Notes under the pieces: model-generated
The model's input: the letters and a program-made list of their open reading frames with translations, nothing else
The model's database searches: none
What the model was told of the DNA's origin: nothing
Shown here: one piece after another, positions 1-10,883 of the stretch
How the letters are laid out: every line of letters starts with the position of its first letter
Position numbering within the stretch: position 1 is the first letter of the stretch
Assembly (NCBI GenBank): GCA_028752905.1
Contig: JAQNBH010000003.1
Location: forward strand, 34,810,697 to 34,874,696
DNA length: 64,000 nt
DNA from: Cladorhizidae sp. MBARI D1340-BT2
Lineage: Eukaryota > Porifera > Demospongiae > Poecilosclerida > Cladorhizidae
Direction: 5' to 3'
Translations under genes and position numbers: made by a program

Positions 1-60
1 GTGGTTGCCTCTAAGTTAGCTCATGGCACCAGTGAGAGAGTAGGTCTGTACGGGAGACAT

Positions 61-120
61 GTGGTTGCTTCTGAGTTAGCTCATGGCACCAGTGAGAGAG
101 TAGGTCTGTACGGGAGACAT
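61..120 (+). repeat. Representative standard 60 bp monomer
   Basis: A reference monomer in the phase used throughout, starting GTGGTTGC and ending GGGAGACAT. It contains a GAGAG run and a GTACGGG segment. The TA dinucleotide inside GAGAGAGTAGGT is the site where the transposon insertion, the scar and the 12 bp insertion of the 72-mer are found in other monomers. Confidence 0.97.
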
Positions 121-480
121 GTGGTTGCCTCTGAGATAGCTCATGGCACCAGTGAGAGAGTAGGTTTGCACGGGAGACATGTGGTTACCATTGAGTTAGC
201 TCATGGCACCAGTGAGAGAGTAGGTATGTATGGGAGACATGTGGTTGCCTCTGAGTTAGCTCATGGCACCAGTGAGAGAGTAGGTCTGTACGGGAGACAT
301 GTGCTTGCCTCTGAGTTAGCTCATGGCACCTGTGAGAGAGTAGGTATGTACGGGAGACATGTGGTTGCCTCTGAGTTAGCTCATGGCACCAGTGAGAGAG
401 TAGGTCTGTACGGGAGACATGTGGTTGCATCTGAGATAGCTCATGGCACCAGTGAGAGAGTAGGTTTGTACGGGAGACAT

Positions 481-541
481 GTGGTTGCCTCTGAGTTATC
501 TCATGGCACCAGTGAGAGAGTAGGTCTGTACGGGAAGACAT
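481..541 (+). repeat. HOR-closing 61 bp monomer (first of about 72)
   Basis: This monomer ends GGGAAGACAT, one A more than normal, making it 61 bp. The next monomer begins at 542 and carries GGGACC instead of GGCACC. The pairing of 61-mer and GGGACC recurs through the window and marks the HOR boundary. At several boundaries (4015, 15370, 25291, 46048, 48066) the 61-mer is followed by ordinary GGCACC, suggesting junctions remade by exchange. At 9516 the closing motif is GGTAAGACAT and at 15551 it is GGGAAGAAAT. Confidence 0.95.
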
Positions 542-3040
542 GTGGTTGCCTCTGAGTTAGCTCATGGGACCAGTGTGAGATTAAGTCTGTACGGGAGACA
601 TGTGGTTGCCTCTGAGATAGCTCATGGCACCAGTGAGAGAGTAGGTTTGTACGGGAGAAATGTGGTTGCCTCTGAGTTAGCTCATGGCACCAGTAAGAGA
701 GTAGGTCTGTACGGGAGACATGTGGTTGCCTCTTAGTTAGCTCATGGCACCAGTGAGAGAGTAGGTTTGTACGGGAGATATGTGTTTGCTTCTGAGTTAG
801 CTCATGGCACCAGTGAGAGAGTACATGTACATGTAGGTCTGTATGGGAGACATGTGGTTGCCGCTGAGTTATCTCATGGCACCAGTGAGAGAGTAGGTCT
901 GTACGGGAGACATGTGGTTGCCTCTGAGTTAGCTCATGGCACCAGTGAGAGAGTAGGTCTGTACGGGAGACATGTGGTTGCCTCTGAGATAGCTCATGGC
1001 ACCAGTGAGAGAGTAGGTTTGTACGGGAGACATGTGGTTGCCTCTGAGTTAGCTCATGGCACCAGTGAGAGAGTAGGTCTGTACGGGAAGACATGTGATT
1101 GCCTCTAAGTTAGCTCATGGGACCAGTGAGAGAGTAGGACTGTACGGGAGACATGTGGTTGCTTCTGAGTTAGCTCATGGCACCAGTGAGAGAGTAGGTC
1201 TGTACGGGAGACATGTGGTTGCCTCTGAGTTAGCTCATGGCACCAGTGAGAGAGTAGGTTTGTACGGGAGATATGTGTTTGCTTCTGAGTTCGCTCATGG
1301 CACCATTGAGAGAGTACATGTAAATGTAGGTCTGTATGGGAGACATGTGGTTGCCGCTGAGTTATCTCATGGCACCAGTGAGAGAGTAGGTCTGTACGGG
1401 AGACATGTGGTTGCCTCTGAGTTAGCTCATGGCACCAGTGAGAGAGTAGGTCTGTACGGGAGACATGTGGTTGCCTCTGAGATAGCTCATGGCAACAGTG
1501 AGAGAGTAGATTTGTACGGGAGACATGTGGTTGCCATTGAGTTAGCTCATGGCACCAGTGAGATAGTAGGTCTGTACGGGAGACATGTGCTTGCCTCTGA
1601 GTTAGCTCATGGCACCAGTGAGAGAGTAGGTATGTACGGGAGACATGTGGTTGCCTCTGAGTTAGCTCATGGCACCAGTGAGAGAGTAGGTCTGTACGGG
1701 AGACATGTGGTTGCTTCTGAGATAGCTCATGGCACCAGTGAGAGAGTGGGTTTGTACGAGAGACATGTGGTTGCCTCTGAGTTAGCTCATGGCACCAGTG
1801 AGAGAGTAGGTCTGTACGGGAAGACATGTGGTTGCCTCTGAGTTAGCTCATGGGACCAGTGAGAGAGTAGGTCTGTACGGGAGACATGTGGTTGCCTCTG
1901 AGATAGCTCATGGCACCAGTGAGAGAGTAGGTTTTTACGGGAGACATGTGGTTGCCTCCGAGTTAGCTCATGGCACCAGTGAGAGAGTAGGTCTGTACGG
2001 GAGACATTTGGTTGCCTCTGAGTTAGCTCATGGTACCAGTGAGAGAGTAGGTCTGTACGGTAGACATGTGGTTGCCTCTGAGTTAGCTTATGGCACCAGT
2101 GAGAGAGTAGGTTTGTACGGGAGATATGTGTTTGCTTCTGAGTTAGCTCATGGCACCAGTGAGAGAGTACATGTACATGTAGGTCTGTACGGGAGACATG
2201 TGGTTGCCGCTGAGTTATCTCTTGGCACCAGTGGAAGAGTAGGTCTGTACGGGAGACATGTGGTTGCCTCTGAGTTAGCTCATAGCACCAGTTAGAGAGT
2301 AGGTCTGTACGGGAGACATGTGGTTGCCTCTGAGATAGCTCATGGCACCAGTGAGAGAGTAGGTTTGTACGGGAGAAATGTGGTTGCCATTGAGTTAGCT
2401 CATGGCACCAGTGAGAGAGTAGGTATGTATGGGAGACATGTGGTTGCCTCTGAGTTAGCTCATGGCTCCAGTGAGAGAGTAGGTCTGTATGGGAGACATG
2501 TGCTTGCCTCTGAGTTAGCTCATGGCACCAGTGAGAGAGTAGGTATGTACGGGAGACATGTGGTTGCCTCTGAGTTAGCTCATGGCACCAGTGAGAGAGT
2601 AGGTCTGTAAGGGAGACATGTGGTTGCTTCTGAGTTAGCTCACGGCACCAGTGAGAGAGTAGGTCTGTACGGGAGACATGTGGTTACCATTGAGTTAGCT
2701 CATGGCACCAGTGAGAGAGTAGGTATGTATGGGAGACATGTGGTTGCCTCTGAGTTAGCTCATGGCACCAGTGAGAGAGTAGGTCTGTACGGGAGACATG
2801 TGCTTGCCTCTGAGTTAGCTCATGGCACCTGTGAGAGAGTAGGTATGTACGGGAGACATGTGGTTGCCTCTGAGTTAGCTCATGGCACCAGTGAGAGAGT
2901 AGGTCTGTACGGGAGACATGTGGTTGCCTCTGAGATAGCTCATGGCACTAGTGAGAGAGTAGATTTGTACGGGAGACATGTGGTTGCCTCTGAGTTAGCT
3001 AATGGCACCAGTGAGAGAGTAGGTCTGTACGGGAAGACAT
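542..3040 (+). repeat. Array segment: HORs of 553, 733 and 1213 bp
   Basis: HORs start at 542, 1095 and 1828. The 1213 bp unit has 20 monomers. It contains a stop-creating variant CAGTTAGAG near 2290, a TGTAAGGG variant near 2607 and a GGGAGAAATG variant at about 2370 that mark the HOR subtype later found with the transposon. The stretch from 1095 is repeated at 4015 (offset 2920 bp). Confidence 0.9.
782..853 (+). repeat. 72 bp monomer with 12 bp palindromic insertion (first of about 62)
   Basis: This HOR position starts GTGTTTGCTTCTGAG and contains GAGAGTACATGTACATGTAG, 12 bp longer than a normal monomer. TACATGTACATGTA at 822-835 is a perfect 14 bp palindrome. I count about 62 copies, starting near 821, 1312, 2167, 3440, 4232, 5147, 6985, 7297, 8269, 9002, 9914, 11811, 12004, 12916, 14435, 15950, 16142, 17474, 18447, 19240, 20334, 21307, 22160, 22772, 23562, 24357, 25871, 26062, 27456, 29693, 30545, 31520, 32308, 32741, 33535, 35048, 35961, 36814, 37847, 38820, 39794, 40465, 41138, 41870, 42843, 43637, 44249, 44681, 44994, 46267, 46699, 47011, 49007, 49798, 50771, 51744, 53617, 55975, 56948, 58881, 61058 and 63470. 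A subfamily reads ACATGTAAATGTA (1312, 4232, 9002, 12004, 35048, 35961). Confidence 0.95.
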
Positions 3041-4747
3041 GTGGTTCCCTCTGAGTTAGCTCATGGGACCAGTGAAAGAGTAAGTCTGTACGGGAGACAT
3101 GTGGTTGCCTCTGAGATAGCTCATGGCACCAGTGAGAGAGTAGGTTTGTACGGGAGAAATGTGGTTGCCTCTGAGTTAGCTCATGGCACCAGTGAGAGAG
3201 TAGGTATGTACGGGAGACATGTGGTTGCCTCTGAGTTAGCTCATGGCACCAGTGAGAGAGTAGGTCTGTACGGGAGACATGTGGTTGCCTCTGAGTTAGC
3301 TCATGGCACTAGTGAGAGAGTAGGTCTGTACGGGAGACATGTGGTTGCCTCTTAGTTAGCTCATGGCACCTGTGAGAGAATAGGTTTGTACGGGAGATAT
3401 GTGTTTGCTTCTGAGTTAGCTCATGGCACCAGTGAGAGAGTACATGTACATGTAGGTCTGTATGGGAGACATGTGGTTGCCGCTGAGTTATCTCAAGGCA
3501 CCAGTGAGAGAGTAGGTCTGTACGGGAGACATGTGGTTGCCTCTGAGTTAGCTCATGGCACCAGTGAGAGAGTAGGTCTGTACGGGAGACATGTGGTTGC
3601 CTCTGAGATAGCTCATGGCACCAGTGAGAGAGTAGGTTTGTACGGGAGACATGTGGTTGCCTCTGAGTTAGCTCATGGCACCAGTGAGAGAGTAGGTCTG
3701 TACGGGAAGACATGTGGTTGCCTCTAAGTTAGCTCATGGGACCAGTGAGAGAGTAGGTCTGTACGGGAGACATGTGGTTGCCTCTGAGATAGATCATGGC
3801 ACCAGTGAGAGAGTAGGTTTGAACGGGAGACATGTGGTTGCCATTGAGTTAGCTCATGGCACCAGTGAGGGAGTAGGTCTGTACGGGAGACATGTGGTTG
3901 CCTGTGAGATAGCTCATGGCACCAGTGAGAGAGCAGTTTTGTACGGGAGACATGTGGTTGCCTCTGAGTTAGCTCATGGCACCAGTGAGAGAGTAGGTCT
4001 GTACGGGAAGACATGTGGTTGCCTCTGAGTTAGCTCATGGCACCAGTGAGAGAGTAGGACTGTACGGGAGACATGTGGTTGCTTCTGAGTTAGCTCATGG
4101 CACCAGTGAGAGAGTAGGTCTGTACGGGAGACATGTGGTTGCCTCTGAGTTAGCTCATGGCACCAGTGAGAGAGTAGGTTTGTACGGGAGATATGTGTTT
4201 GCTTCTGAGTTCGCTCATGGCACCAGTGAGAGAGTACATGTAAATGTAGGTCTGTATGGGAGACATGTGGTTGCCGCTGAGTTATCTCATGGCACCAGTG
4301 AGAGAGTAGGTCTGTACGGGAGACATGTGGTTGCCTCTGAGTTAGCTCATGGCACCAGTGAGAGAGTAGGTCTGTACGAGAGACATGTGGTTGCCTCTGA
4401 GATAGCTCATGGCACCAGTGAGAGAGTAGGTTTGTACGGGAGACATGTGGTTGCCATTGAGTTAGCTCATGGCACCAGTGAGATAGTAGGTCTGTACGCG
4501 AGACATGTGCTTGCCTCTGAGTTAGCTCATGGCACCAGTGAGAGAGTAGGTATGTACGGGAGACATGTGGTTGCCTCTGAGTTAGCTCATGGCACCAGTG
4601 AGAGAGTAGGTCTGTACGGGAGACATGTGGTTGCCTCTGAGATAGCTCATGGCACCAGTGAGAGAGTGGGTTTGTACGAGAGACATGTGGTTGCCTCTGA
4701 GTTAGCTCATGGCACTAGTGAGAGAGTAGGTCTGTACGGGAAGACAT
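3041..4747 (+). repeat. Array segment: HORs of 673, 301 and 733 bp
   Basis: HORs start at 3041, 3714 and 4015. The 301 bp unit is a five-monomer remnant of the 16-mer. The 733 bp unit is a near copy of 1095-1827, including the ACATGTAAATGTA form of the 72-mer and the GAGATAGTAGG variant. Confidence 0.9.
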
Positions 4748-5701
4748 GTGGTTGCCTCTGAGTTAGCTCATGGGACCAGTGAGAGAGTAGGTCTGTATGG
4801 GAGACATGTGGTTGCCTCTGAGATAGCTCATGGCACCAGTGAGAGAGTAGGTTTTTACGGGAGACATGTGGTTGTCTCTGAGTTAGCTCATGGCACCAGT
4901 GAGAGAGTAGGTATGTACGGGAGACATGTGGTTGCCTCTGAGTTAGCTCATGGCACCAGTGAGAGAGTAGGTCTGTACGGGAGACATTTGGTTGCCTCTG
5001 AGTTAGCTCATGGTACCAGTGAGAGAGTAGGTCTGTATGGTAGACATGTGGTTGCCTCTGTGTTAGCTCATGGCACCAGTGAGAGAGTAGGTTTGTACGG
5101 GAGATATGTGTTTGCTTCTGAGTTAGCTCATGGCACCAGTGAGAGAGTACATGTACACGTAGGTCTGTTCGGGAGACATGTGGTTGCCGCTGAGTTATCT
5201 CTTGGCACCAGTGGAAGAGTAGGTCTGTACGGGAGACATGTGGTTGCCTCTGAGTTAGCTCATAGCACCAGTTAGAGAGTAGGTCTGTACGGGAGACATG
5301 TGGTTGCCTCTGAGATAGCTCATGGCACCAGTGAGAGAGTAGGTTTGTACGGGAGAAATGTGGTTGCCATTGAGTTAGCTCATGGCACCAGTGAGAGAGT
5401 AGGTATGTATGGGAGACATGTGGTTGCCTCTGAGTTAGCTCATGGCTCCAGTGAGAGAGTAGGTCTGTATGGGAGACATGTGCTTGCCTCTGAGTTAGCT
5501 CATGGCACCAGTGAGAGAGTAGGTATGTACGGGAGACATGTGGTTGCCTCTGAGTTAGCTCATGGCACCAGTGAGAGAGTAGGTCTGTACGGGAGAAATG
5601 TGGTTGCCTCTGATATAGCTCATGGCACCAGTGAGAGAGTAGGTTTGTACGGGAGACATGTGGTTGCCTCTGAGTTAGCTCATGGCACCAGTGAGAGAGT
5701 A

Positions 5702-5727
5702 CCGTATTTGCCGGAGTATAAGTCGCA
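5702..5727 (+). repeat. Left terminal inverted repeat, copy 1
   Basis: 26 bp starting CCGTATTTGCC and ending AAGTCGCA. It pairs with 6117-6142 with one mismatch, because the right end reads ACTCTGGC where copy 2 keeps ACTCCGGC. TA precedes it at 5700-5701. Confidence 0.93.
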
Positions 5728-5835
5728 GTGGTAGCTCCAAATCTTCTTCTCCAATTGAGGGGTGCGACTTATAATCCGAACATGCCGCTCCTTAAACAAC
5801 TGGGAGGGGTCTCTAGTGGCACGAGTGTCGATAAA

Positions 5836-6069
5836 ATGTCTGGGAAGTACACTGCTGGCTTTAAGCTCAAAGTAGTTGGGTTTGCAGAGAAGTTCGGAAA
5901 CAGAGCAGCGGAAAGAGAGTATAGAGTCAGTGAAAAATCGGTCAGGGACTGGAGAAAGAAGAAGAGTGTTTTGACAACGCTGCCGAGATGCGCTAAAGGA
6001 AGGAAGGAGTGGTATTCGAAACTTTACCTATTGTCATTGCGCATGCGACCTATACTCCAACTATTATAG
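5836..6069 (+). pseudogene. Truncated transposase, Brinker/psq-type HTH fragment, copy 1
   Basis: A 77-residue frame with the start taken at ATG 5836 (MSGKYTAGFKLK). An in-frame ATG at 5782 would add 18 residues, so the start is uncertain. Residues 4-43 resemble the N-terminal helix-turn-helix of pogo/Tigger and POGK-type proteins (Brinker DNA-binding domain). The recognisable stretch is NRAAEREYRVSEKSVRDWRK (residues 22-41) followed by a basic KKK. In full-length relatives a second DNA-binding domain and a DDE nuclease domain follow. Here the frame continues for about 34 residues without clear similarity and stops, so an internal deletion removed most of the gene. It may still specify a DNA-binding peptide if transcribed, but nothing in the sequence shows that it is. 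Confidence 0.8.
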
Positions 6070-6116
6070 ATTTTCAAAATGATGGCCAACTTTGGGGGGT
6101 GCGACTTATATTCCGG

Positions 6117-6142
6117 TGCGACTTATACTCTGGCAAATACGG
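6117..6142 (-). repeat. Right terminal inverted repeat, copy 1
   Basis: Starts TGCGACTTATACT and ends GGCAAATACGG, followed by the TA duplication at 6143-6144. One transition separates it from a perfect inverted repeat. Confidence 0.93.
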
Positions 6143-6163
6143 TAGGTCTGTACAGGAAGACAT

Positions 6164-8602
6164 GTGGTTGCCTCTGAGTTAGCTCATGGGACCAGTGAGA
6201 GAGTAGGTCTGTACGGGAGACATGTGGTTGCCTCTGAGTTAGCTCATGGCACCAGTGAGAGAGTAGGTATGTACGGGAGACATGTGGATGCCTCTGAGTT
6301 AGCTCATGGCACCAGTGAGAGAGTAGGTCTGTATGGGAGACATGTGATTGCCTCTGAGTTAGCTCATGGCACCAGTGAGAGAGTAGGTCTGTATGGGAGA
6401 CATGTGGTTGCCGCTGAGTTAGCTCATGGCACCAGTGAGAGAGTAGGTCTGTACGGGAGACATGTGCTTGCCTCTGAGTTAGCTCATGGCACCAGTGAGA
6501 GAGTAGGTATGTACGGGAGACCAATGGTTGCCTCTGAGTTAGCTCATGGCACCAGTGAGAGAGTAGGTCTGTACGGGAGACATGTGGTTGCCTCTGAGAT
6601 AGCTCATGGCACCAGTGAGAGAGTAGGTTTGTACGAGAGATATGTGGTTGCCTCTGAGTTAGCTCATGGCACCAGTGAGAGAGTAGGTCTGTACGGGAAG
6701 ACATGTGGTTGCCTCTGAGTTAGCTCATGGGACCAGTGAGAGAGAAGGTCTGTACGGGAGACATGTGGTTGCCTCTGAGATAGCTCATGGCACCAGTGAG
6801 AGAGTAGGTTTGTACGGGAGACATGTGGTTGCCTCTGAGTTAGCTCATGGCACCAGTGAGAGAGTAGGTATGTACGGGAGACATGTGGTTGCCTCTGAGT
6901 TAGCTCATGGCACCAGTGAGAGAGTAGGTTTGTACGGGAGATATGTGTTTGCTTCTGAGATAGCTCATGGCACCAGTGAGAGAGTACATGTACATGTAGG
7001 TCTGTACGGGAGACATGTGGTTGCCGCTGAGTTATCTCATGGCACCAGTGAGAGAGTAGGTCTGTACGGGAGACATGTGGTTGCCTCTGAGTTAGCTCAT
7101 GGCACCAGTGAGAGAGTAGGTTTGTACGGATGATATGTGTTTGCTTCTGAGTTCGCTCATGGCACCAGTGAGAGAGTAGGTCTGTACGGGAGACATGTGG
7201 TTGCCTCTGAGATAGCTCATGGCACCAGTGAGAGAGTAGGTTTGTACGGGAGACATGTGTTTGCTTCTGAATTAGCTCATGTCACCAGTGAGAGAGTACA
7301 TGTACATGTAGGTCTGTACGGCAGACATGTGGTTGCCGCTGAGTTATCTCATGGCACCAGTGAGAGAGTAGGTCTGTACGGGAGACATGTGGTTGTCTCT
7401 GAGTTAGCTCATGGCACCAGTGAGAGAGTAGGTCTGTACGGGAGACATGTGGTTGCCTCTGAGATAGCTCATGGCACCAGTGAGAGAGTAGGTTTGTACG
7501 GGAGACATGTGGTTGCCATTGAGTTAGCTCATGGCACCAGTGAGAGAGTAGGTATGTATGGGAGACATGTGGTTGCCTCTGAGTTAGGTCATGGCACCAG
7601 TGAGAGAGTAGGTCTGTACGGGAGACATGTGCTTGCCTCTGAGTTAGCTCATGGCACCAGTGAGAGAGTAGGTATGTACGGGAGACATGTGGTTGCCTCT
7701 GAGTTAGCTCATGGAACCAGTAAGACAGTAGGTATGTACGGGAGACATGTGGTTGCCTCTGAGTTAGCTCATGGCACCAGTGAGAGAGTAGGTCTGTACG
7801 GGAGACATGTGGTTGCCTCTGAGATAGCTCATGGCACCAGTGAGAGAGTAGGTTTGTACGGGAGACATGTGGCTGCCTCTGAGTTAGCTCATGGCACCAA
7901 TGAGAGAGTAGGTCTGTACGGGAAGACATGTGGTTGCCTCTGAGTTAGCTCATGGGACCAGTGAGAGAGTAGGTCTGTACAGGAGACATGTGGTTGCCTC
8001 TGAGATAGCTCATGGCACCAGTGAGAGAGTAGGTTTGTACGGGAGACATGTGGTTGCCTCTGAGTTAGCTCATGGCACCAGTGAGAGAGTGGGTATGTAC
8101 GGGAGACATGTGGTTGCCTCTGAGTTAGCTAATGGCACCAGTGAGAGAGTAGGTCTGTACGGGAGACATGTGGTTGCCTCTAAGTTAGCTCATGGCACCA
8201 GTGAGAGAGTAGGTTTGTACGGGAGATATGTGTTTGCTTCTGAGTTAGCTCATGGCACCAGTGAGAGAGTACATGTACATGTAGGTCTGTACGGGAGACA
8301 TGTGGTTGCCGCTGAGTTAGCGCATGGCAACAGTGAGAGAGTAAGTCTGTACGGGAGACATGTGGTTGCCTCTGAATTAGCTCATGGCACCAGTGAGAGA
8401 GTAGGTCTGTACGGGAGACATGTGGTTGCCTCTGAGATAGCTCATGGCACCAGTGAGAGAGTAGGTTTGTACGGTAGACATGTGGTTGCTATTGAGTTAG
8501 CTCATGGCACCAGCGAGAGAGTAGGTATGTATGGGAGACATATGGTTGCCTCTGAGTTAGCTCATGGCACCAGTGAGAGAGTAGGTCTGTACGGGAAGAC
8601 AT
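6164..8602 (+). repeat. Array segment: HORs of 541, 1225 and 673 bp
   Basis: HORs start at 6164, 6705 and 7930. The first ends with a TACGAGAGATATG monomer and is followed by a unit whose first monomer reads GAGAGAGAAGG. The same pair follows transposon copy 2 (10931/11532) and the scar (13495/14156), so all three are duplicates of one locus. The 1225 bp unit has 20 monomers, two of them 72-mers. A start-type hybrid lacking the 12 bp insert lies at 7137-7196. Confidence 0.9.
7137..7196 (+). repeat. Hybrid monomer: 72-mer 5' half without the 12 bp insert
   Basis: Starts GTGTTTGCTTCTGAG like the 72-mer but continues GAGAGAGTAGGTCTG, so it is 60 bp. It is followed by a GAGATA monomer instead of the usual GCCGCTGAGTTATCTC monomer, as expected for an exchange within the monomer. 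Similar hybrids are at 34469-34528 and 62593-62652. Confidence 0.85.
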
Positions 8603-9515
8603 GTGGTTGCCTCTGAGTTAGCTCATGGGACCAGTGAGAGAGTAGGTCTGTACGGGAGACATGTGGTTGCCTCTGAGATAGCTAATGGCACCAGTGAGAG
8701 AGTAGGTTTGTACGGGAGACGTGTGGTTGCCTCTGAGTTAGCTCATGGCACCAGTGAGAGAGTAGGTCTGTACGGGAGACATGTGGTTGCCTCTGAGTTA
8801 GCTCATGGCACCAGTGAGAGAGTAGGACTGTACGGGAGACATGTGGTTGCTTCTGAGTTAGCTCATGGCACCAGTGAGAGAGTAGGTCTGTACGGGAGAC
8901 ATGTGGTTGCCTTTGAGTTAGCTCATGGCACCAGTGAGAGAGTAGGTTTGTACGGGAGATATGTGTTTGCTTCTGAGTTCGCTCATGGCACCAGTGAGAG
9001 AGTACATGTAAATGTAGGTCTGTATGGGAGACATGTGGTTGCCGCTGAGTTATCTCATGGCACCAGTGAGAGAGTAGGTCTGTACGGGAGACATGTGGTT
9101 GCCTCTGAGTTAGCTCATGGCACCAGTGAGAGAGTAGGTCTGTACGGGAGACATGTGGTTGCCTCTTAGATAGCTCATGGCACCAGTGAGAGAGTAGGTT
9201 TGTACGGGAGACATTTGGTTGCCATTGAGTTAGCTCATGGCACCAGTGAGATAGTAGGTCTGTACGGGAGACATGTGCTTGCCTCTGAATTAGCTCATGG
9301 CACCAGTGAGAGAGTAGGTATGTACGGGAGACATGTGGTTGCCTCTGAGTTAGCTCATGGCACCAGTGAGAGAGTAGGTCTGTACGGGAGACATGTGGTT
9401 GCCTCTGAGATAGCTCATGGCACCAGTGAGAGAGTGGGTTTGTACGAGAGACATGTGGTTGCCTCTGAGTTAGCTCATGGCACCAGTGAGAGAGTAGGTC
9501 TGTACGGTAAGACAT
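8603..9515 (+). repeat. Array segment: 913 bp HOR
   Basis: A 15-monomer HOR with the GGGAGACGTGTGG variant near 8719 and the ACATGTAAATGTA form of the 72-mer. It has a counterpart of the same length at 34650-35562 sharing the GACGTGTGG variant. Confidence 0.9.
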
Positions 9516-10468
9516 GTGGTTGCCTCTGAGTTAGCTCATGGGACCAGTGAGAGAGTAGGTCTGTACGGGAGACATGTGGTTGCCTCTGAGATAGCTCATG
9601 GCACCAGTGAGAGAGTAGGTTTTTACGGGAGACATGTGGTTGCCTCTGAGTTAGCTCATGGCACCAGTGAGAGAGTAGGTATGTACGGGAGACATGTGGT
9701 TGCCTCTGAGTTAGCTCATGGCACCAGTGAGAGAGTAGGTCTGTACGGGAGACATTTGGTTGCCTCGAGTTAGCTCATGGTACCAGTGAGAGAGTAGGTC
9801 TGTATGGTAGACATGTGGTTGCCTCTGAGTTAGCTCATGGCACCAGTGAGAGAGTAGGTTTGTACGGGAGATATGTGTTTGCTTCTGAGTTAGCTCATGG
9901 CACCAGTGAGACAGTACAAGTACATGTAGGTCTGTACGGGAGACATGTGGTTGCCGCTGAGTTATCTCTTGGCACCAGTGGAAGAGTAGGTCTGTACGGG
10001 AGACATGTGGTTGCCTCTGAGTTAGCTCATAGCATCAGTTAGAGAGTAGGTCTGTACGGGAGACATGTGGTTGCCTCTGAGATAGCTCATGGCACCAGTG
10101 AGAGAGTAGGTTTGTACGGGAGAAATGTGGTTGCAATTGAGTTAGCTCATGGCACCAGTGAGAGAGTAGGTATGTATGGGAGACATGTGGTTGCCTCTGA
10201 GTTAGATCATGGCTCCAGTGAGAGAGTAGGTCTGTATGGGAGACATGTGCTTGCCTCTGAGTTAGCTCATGGCACCAGTGAGAGAGTAGGTATGTACGGG
10301 AGACATGTGGTTGCCTCTGAGTTAGCTCATGGCACCAGTGAGAGAGTAGGTCTGTACGGGAGACATGTGGTTGCCTCTGAGATAGCTCATGGCACCAGTG
10401 AGAGAGTAGGTTTGTATGGGAGACATGTGGTTGCCTCTGAGTTAGCTCATGGCACCAGTGAGAGAGTA

Positions 10469-10494
10469 CCGTATTTGCCGGAGTATAAGTCGCA
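10469..10494 (+). repeat. Left terminal inverted repeat, copy 2
   Basis: 26 bp starting CCGTATTTGCC. It is a perfect inverted match to 10884-10909. Confidence 0.93.
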
Positions 10495-10602
10495 GTAGTA
10501 GCTCCAAATCTTCTTCTCCAATTGAGGGGTGCGACTTATAATCCGAACATGCCGCTCCTTAAACAACTGGGCGGGGTCTCTAGTGGCACGAGTGTCGATA
10601 AA

Positions 10603-10836
10603 ATGTCTGGGAAGTACACTGCTGGCTTTAAGATCAAAGTAGTTGGGTTTGCAGAGAAGTTCGGAAACAGAGCAGCGGAAAGAGAGTATAGAGTCAGTGA
10701 AAAATCGGTCAGGGACTGGAGAAAGAAGAAGAGTGTTTTGACAACGCTGCCGAGATGCGCTAAAGGAAGGAAGGAGTGGTATTCGAAACTTTACCTATTG
10801 TCATTGCGCATGCGACCTATACTCCAACTATTATAG
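10603..10836 (+). pseudogene. Truncated transposase, Brinker/psq-type HTH fragment, copy 2
   Basis: The same 77-residue frame as in copy 1, with one visible change, leucine to isoleucine at residue 11. The helix-turn-helix region is otherwise unchanged. With only two copies this says little about selection, because the copies are simply young. No catalytic domain is present. Confidence 0.8.
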
Positions 10837-10883
10837 ATTTTCAAAATGATGGCCAACTTTGGGGGGTGCGACTTATATTCCGG

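Larger units (their letters stand above)
1..541 (+). repeat. Array segment: 3' part of an HOR cut by the window edge
   Basis: Nine monomers ending in the 61-mer at 481-541. Diagnostic variants GTGGTTACC (181) and GGCACCTGTGAG (near 327) recur at an offset of about 2.5 kb (2680 and near 2827), so this segment and about 2620-3040 share a recent ancestor. Confidence 0.9.
5702..6142 (+). mobile_element. Pogo/Tigger-like (Tc1/mariner) non-autonomous DNA transposon, copy 1
   Basis: A 441 bp element with 26 bp terminal inverted repeats starting CCGTATTTGCCGGAGTATAA. It is flanked by a TA duplication (5700-5701 and 6143-6144) inside a satellite monomer, GAGAGAG-TA-element-TA-GGTCTG. TA target choice is the hallmark of the Tc1/mariner superfamily. 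The interior encodes only the N-terminal DNA-binding part of a transposase. No catalytic DDE domain is present, so the element could move only with transposase supplied from elsewhere. The right end carries a second, direct copy of GGTGCGACTTATA-TTCC 16 bp inside the first, and a further copy lies at 5761. It matches copy 2 except at four positions. Confidence 0.93.
4748..6163 (+). repeat. HOR carrying transposon copy 1
   Basis: Without the transposon and its 2 bp duplication this HOR is 973 bp. It carries GGGAGACATTTGG, CTTGGCACCAGTGGAAGAG, CATAGCACCAGTTAGAG, GAGAAATGTGG and GGCTCC variants shared with HORs at 1828, 9516, 12517 and 36476. The closing 61-mer, TACAGGAAGACAT, is split by the insertion. 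Confidence 0.93.

Noticed and set aside
822..835. Palindrome TACATGTACATGTA as a transcription factor operator.
   Set aside because: It recurs about 62 times at one HOR position with no gene nearby. It is better described as part of the satellite unit.
5728..5835. Upstream extension of the transposase frame from a GTG at 5728.
   Set aside because: It starts immediately at the terminal inverted repeat and a GTG start is unlikely in a eukaryote. ATG at 5836, or possibly 5782, is more plausible.
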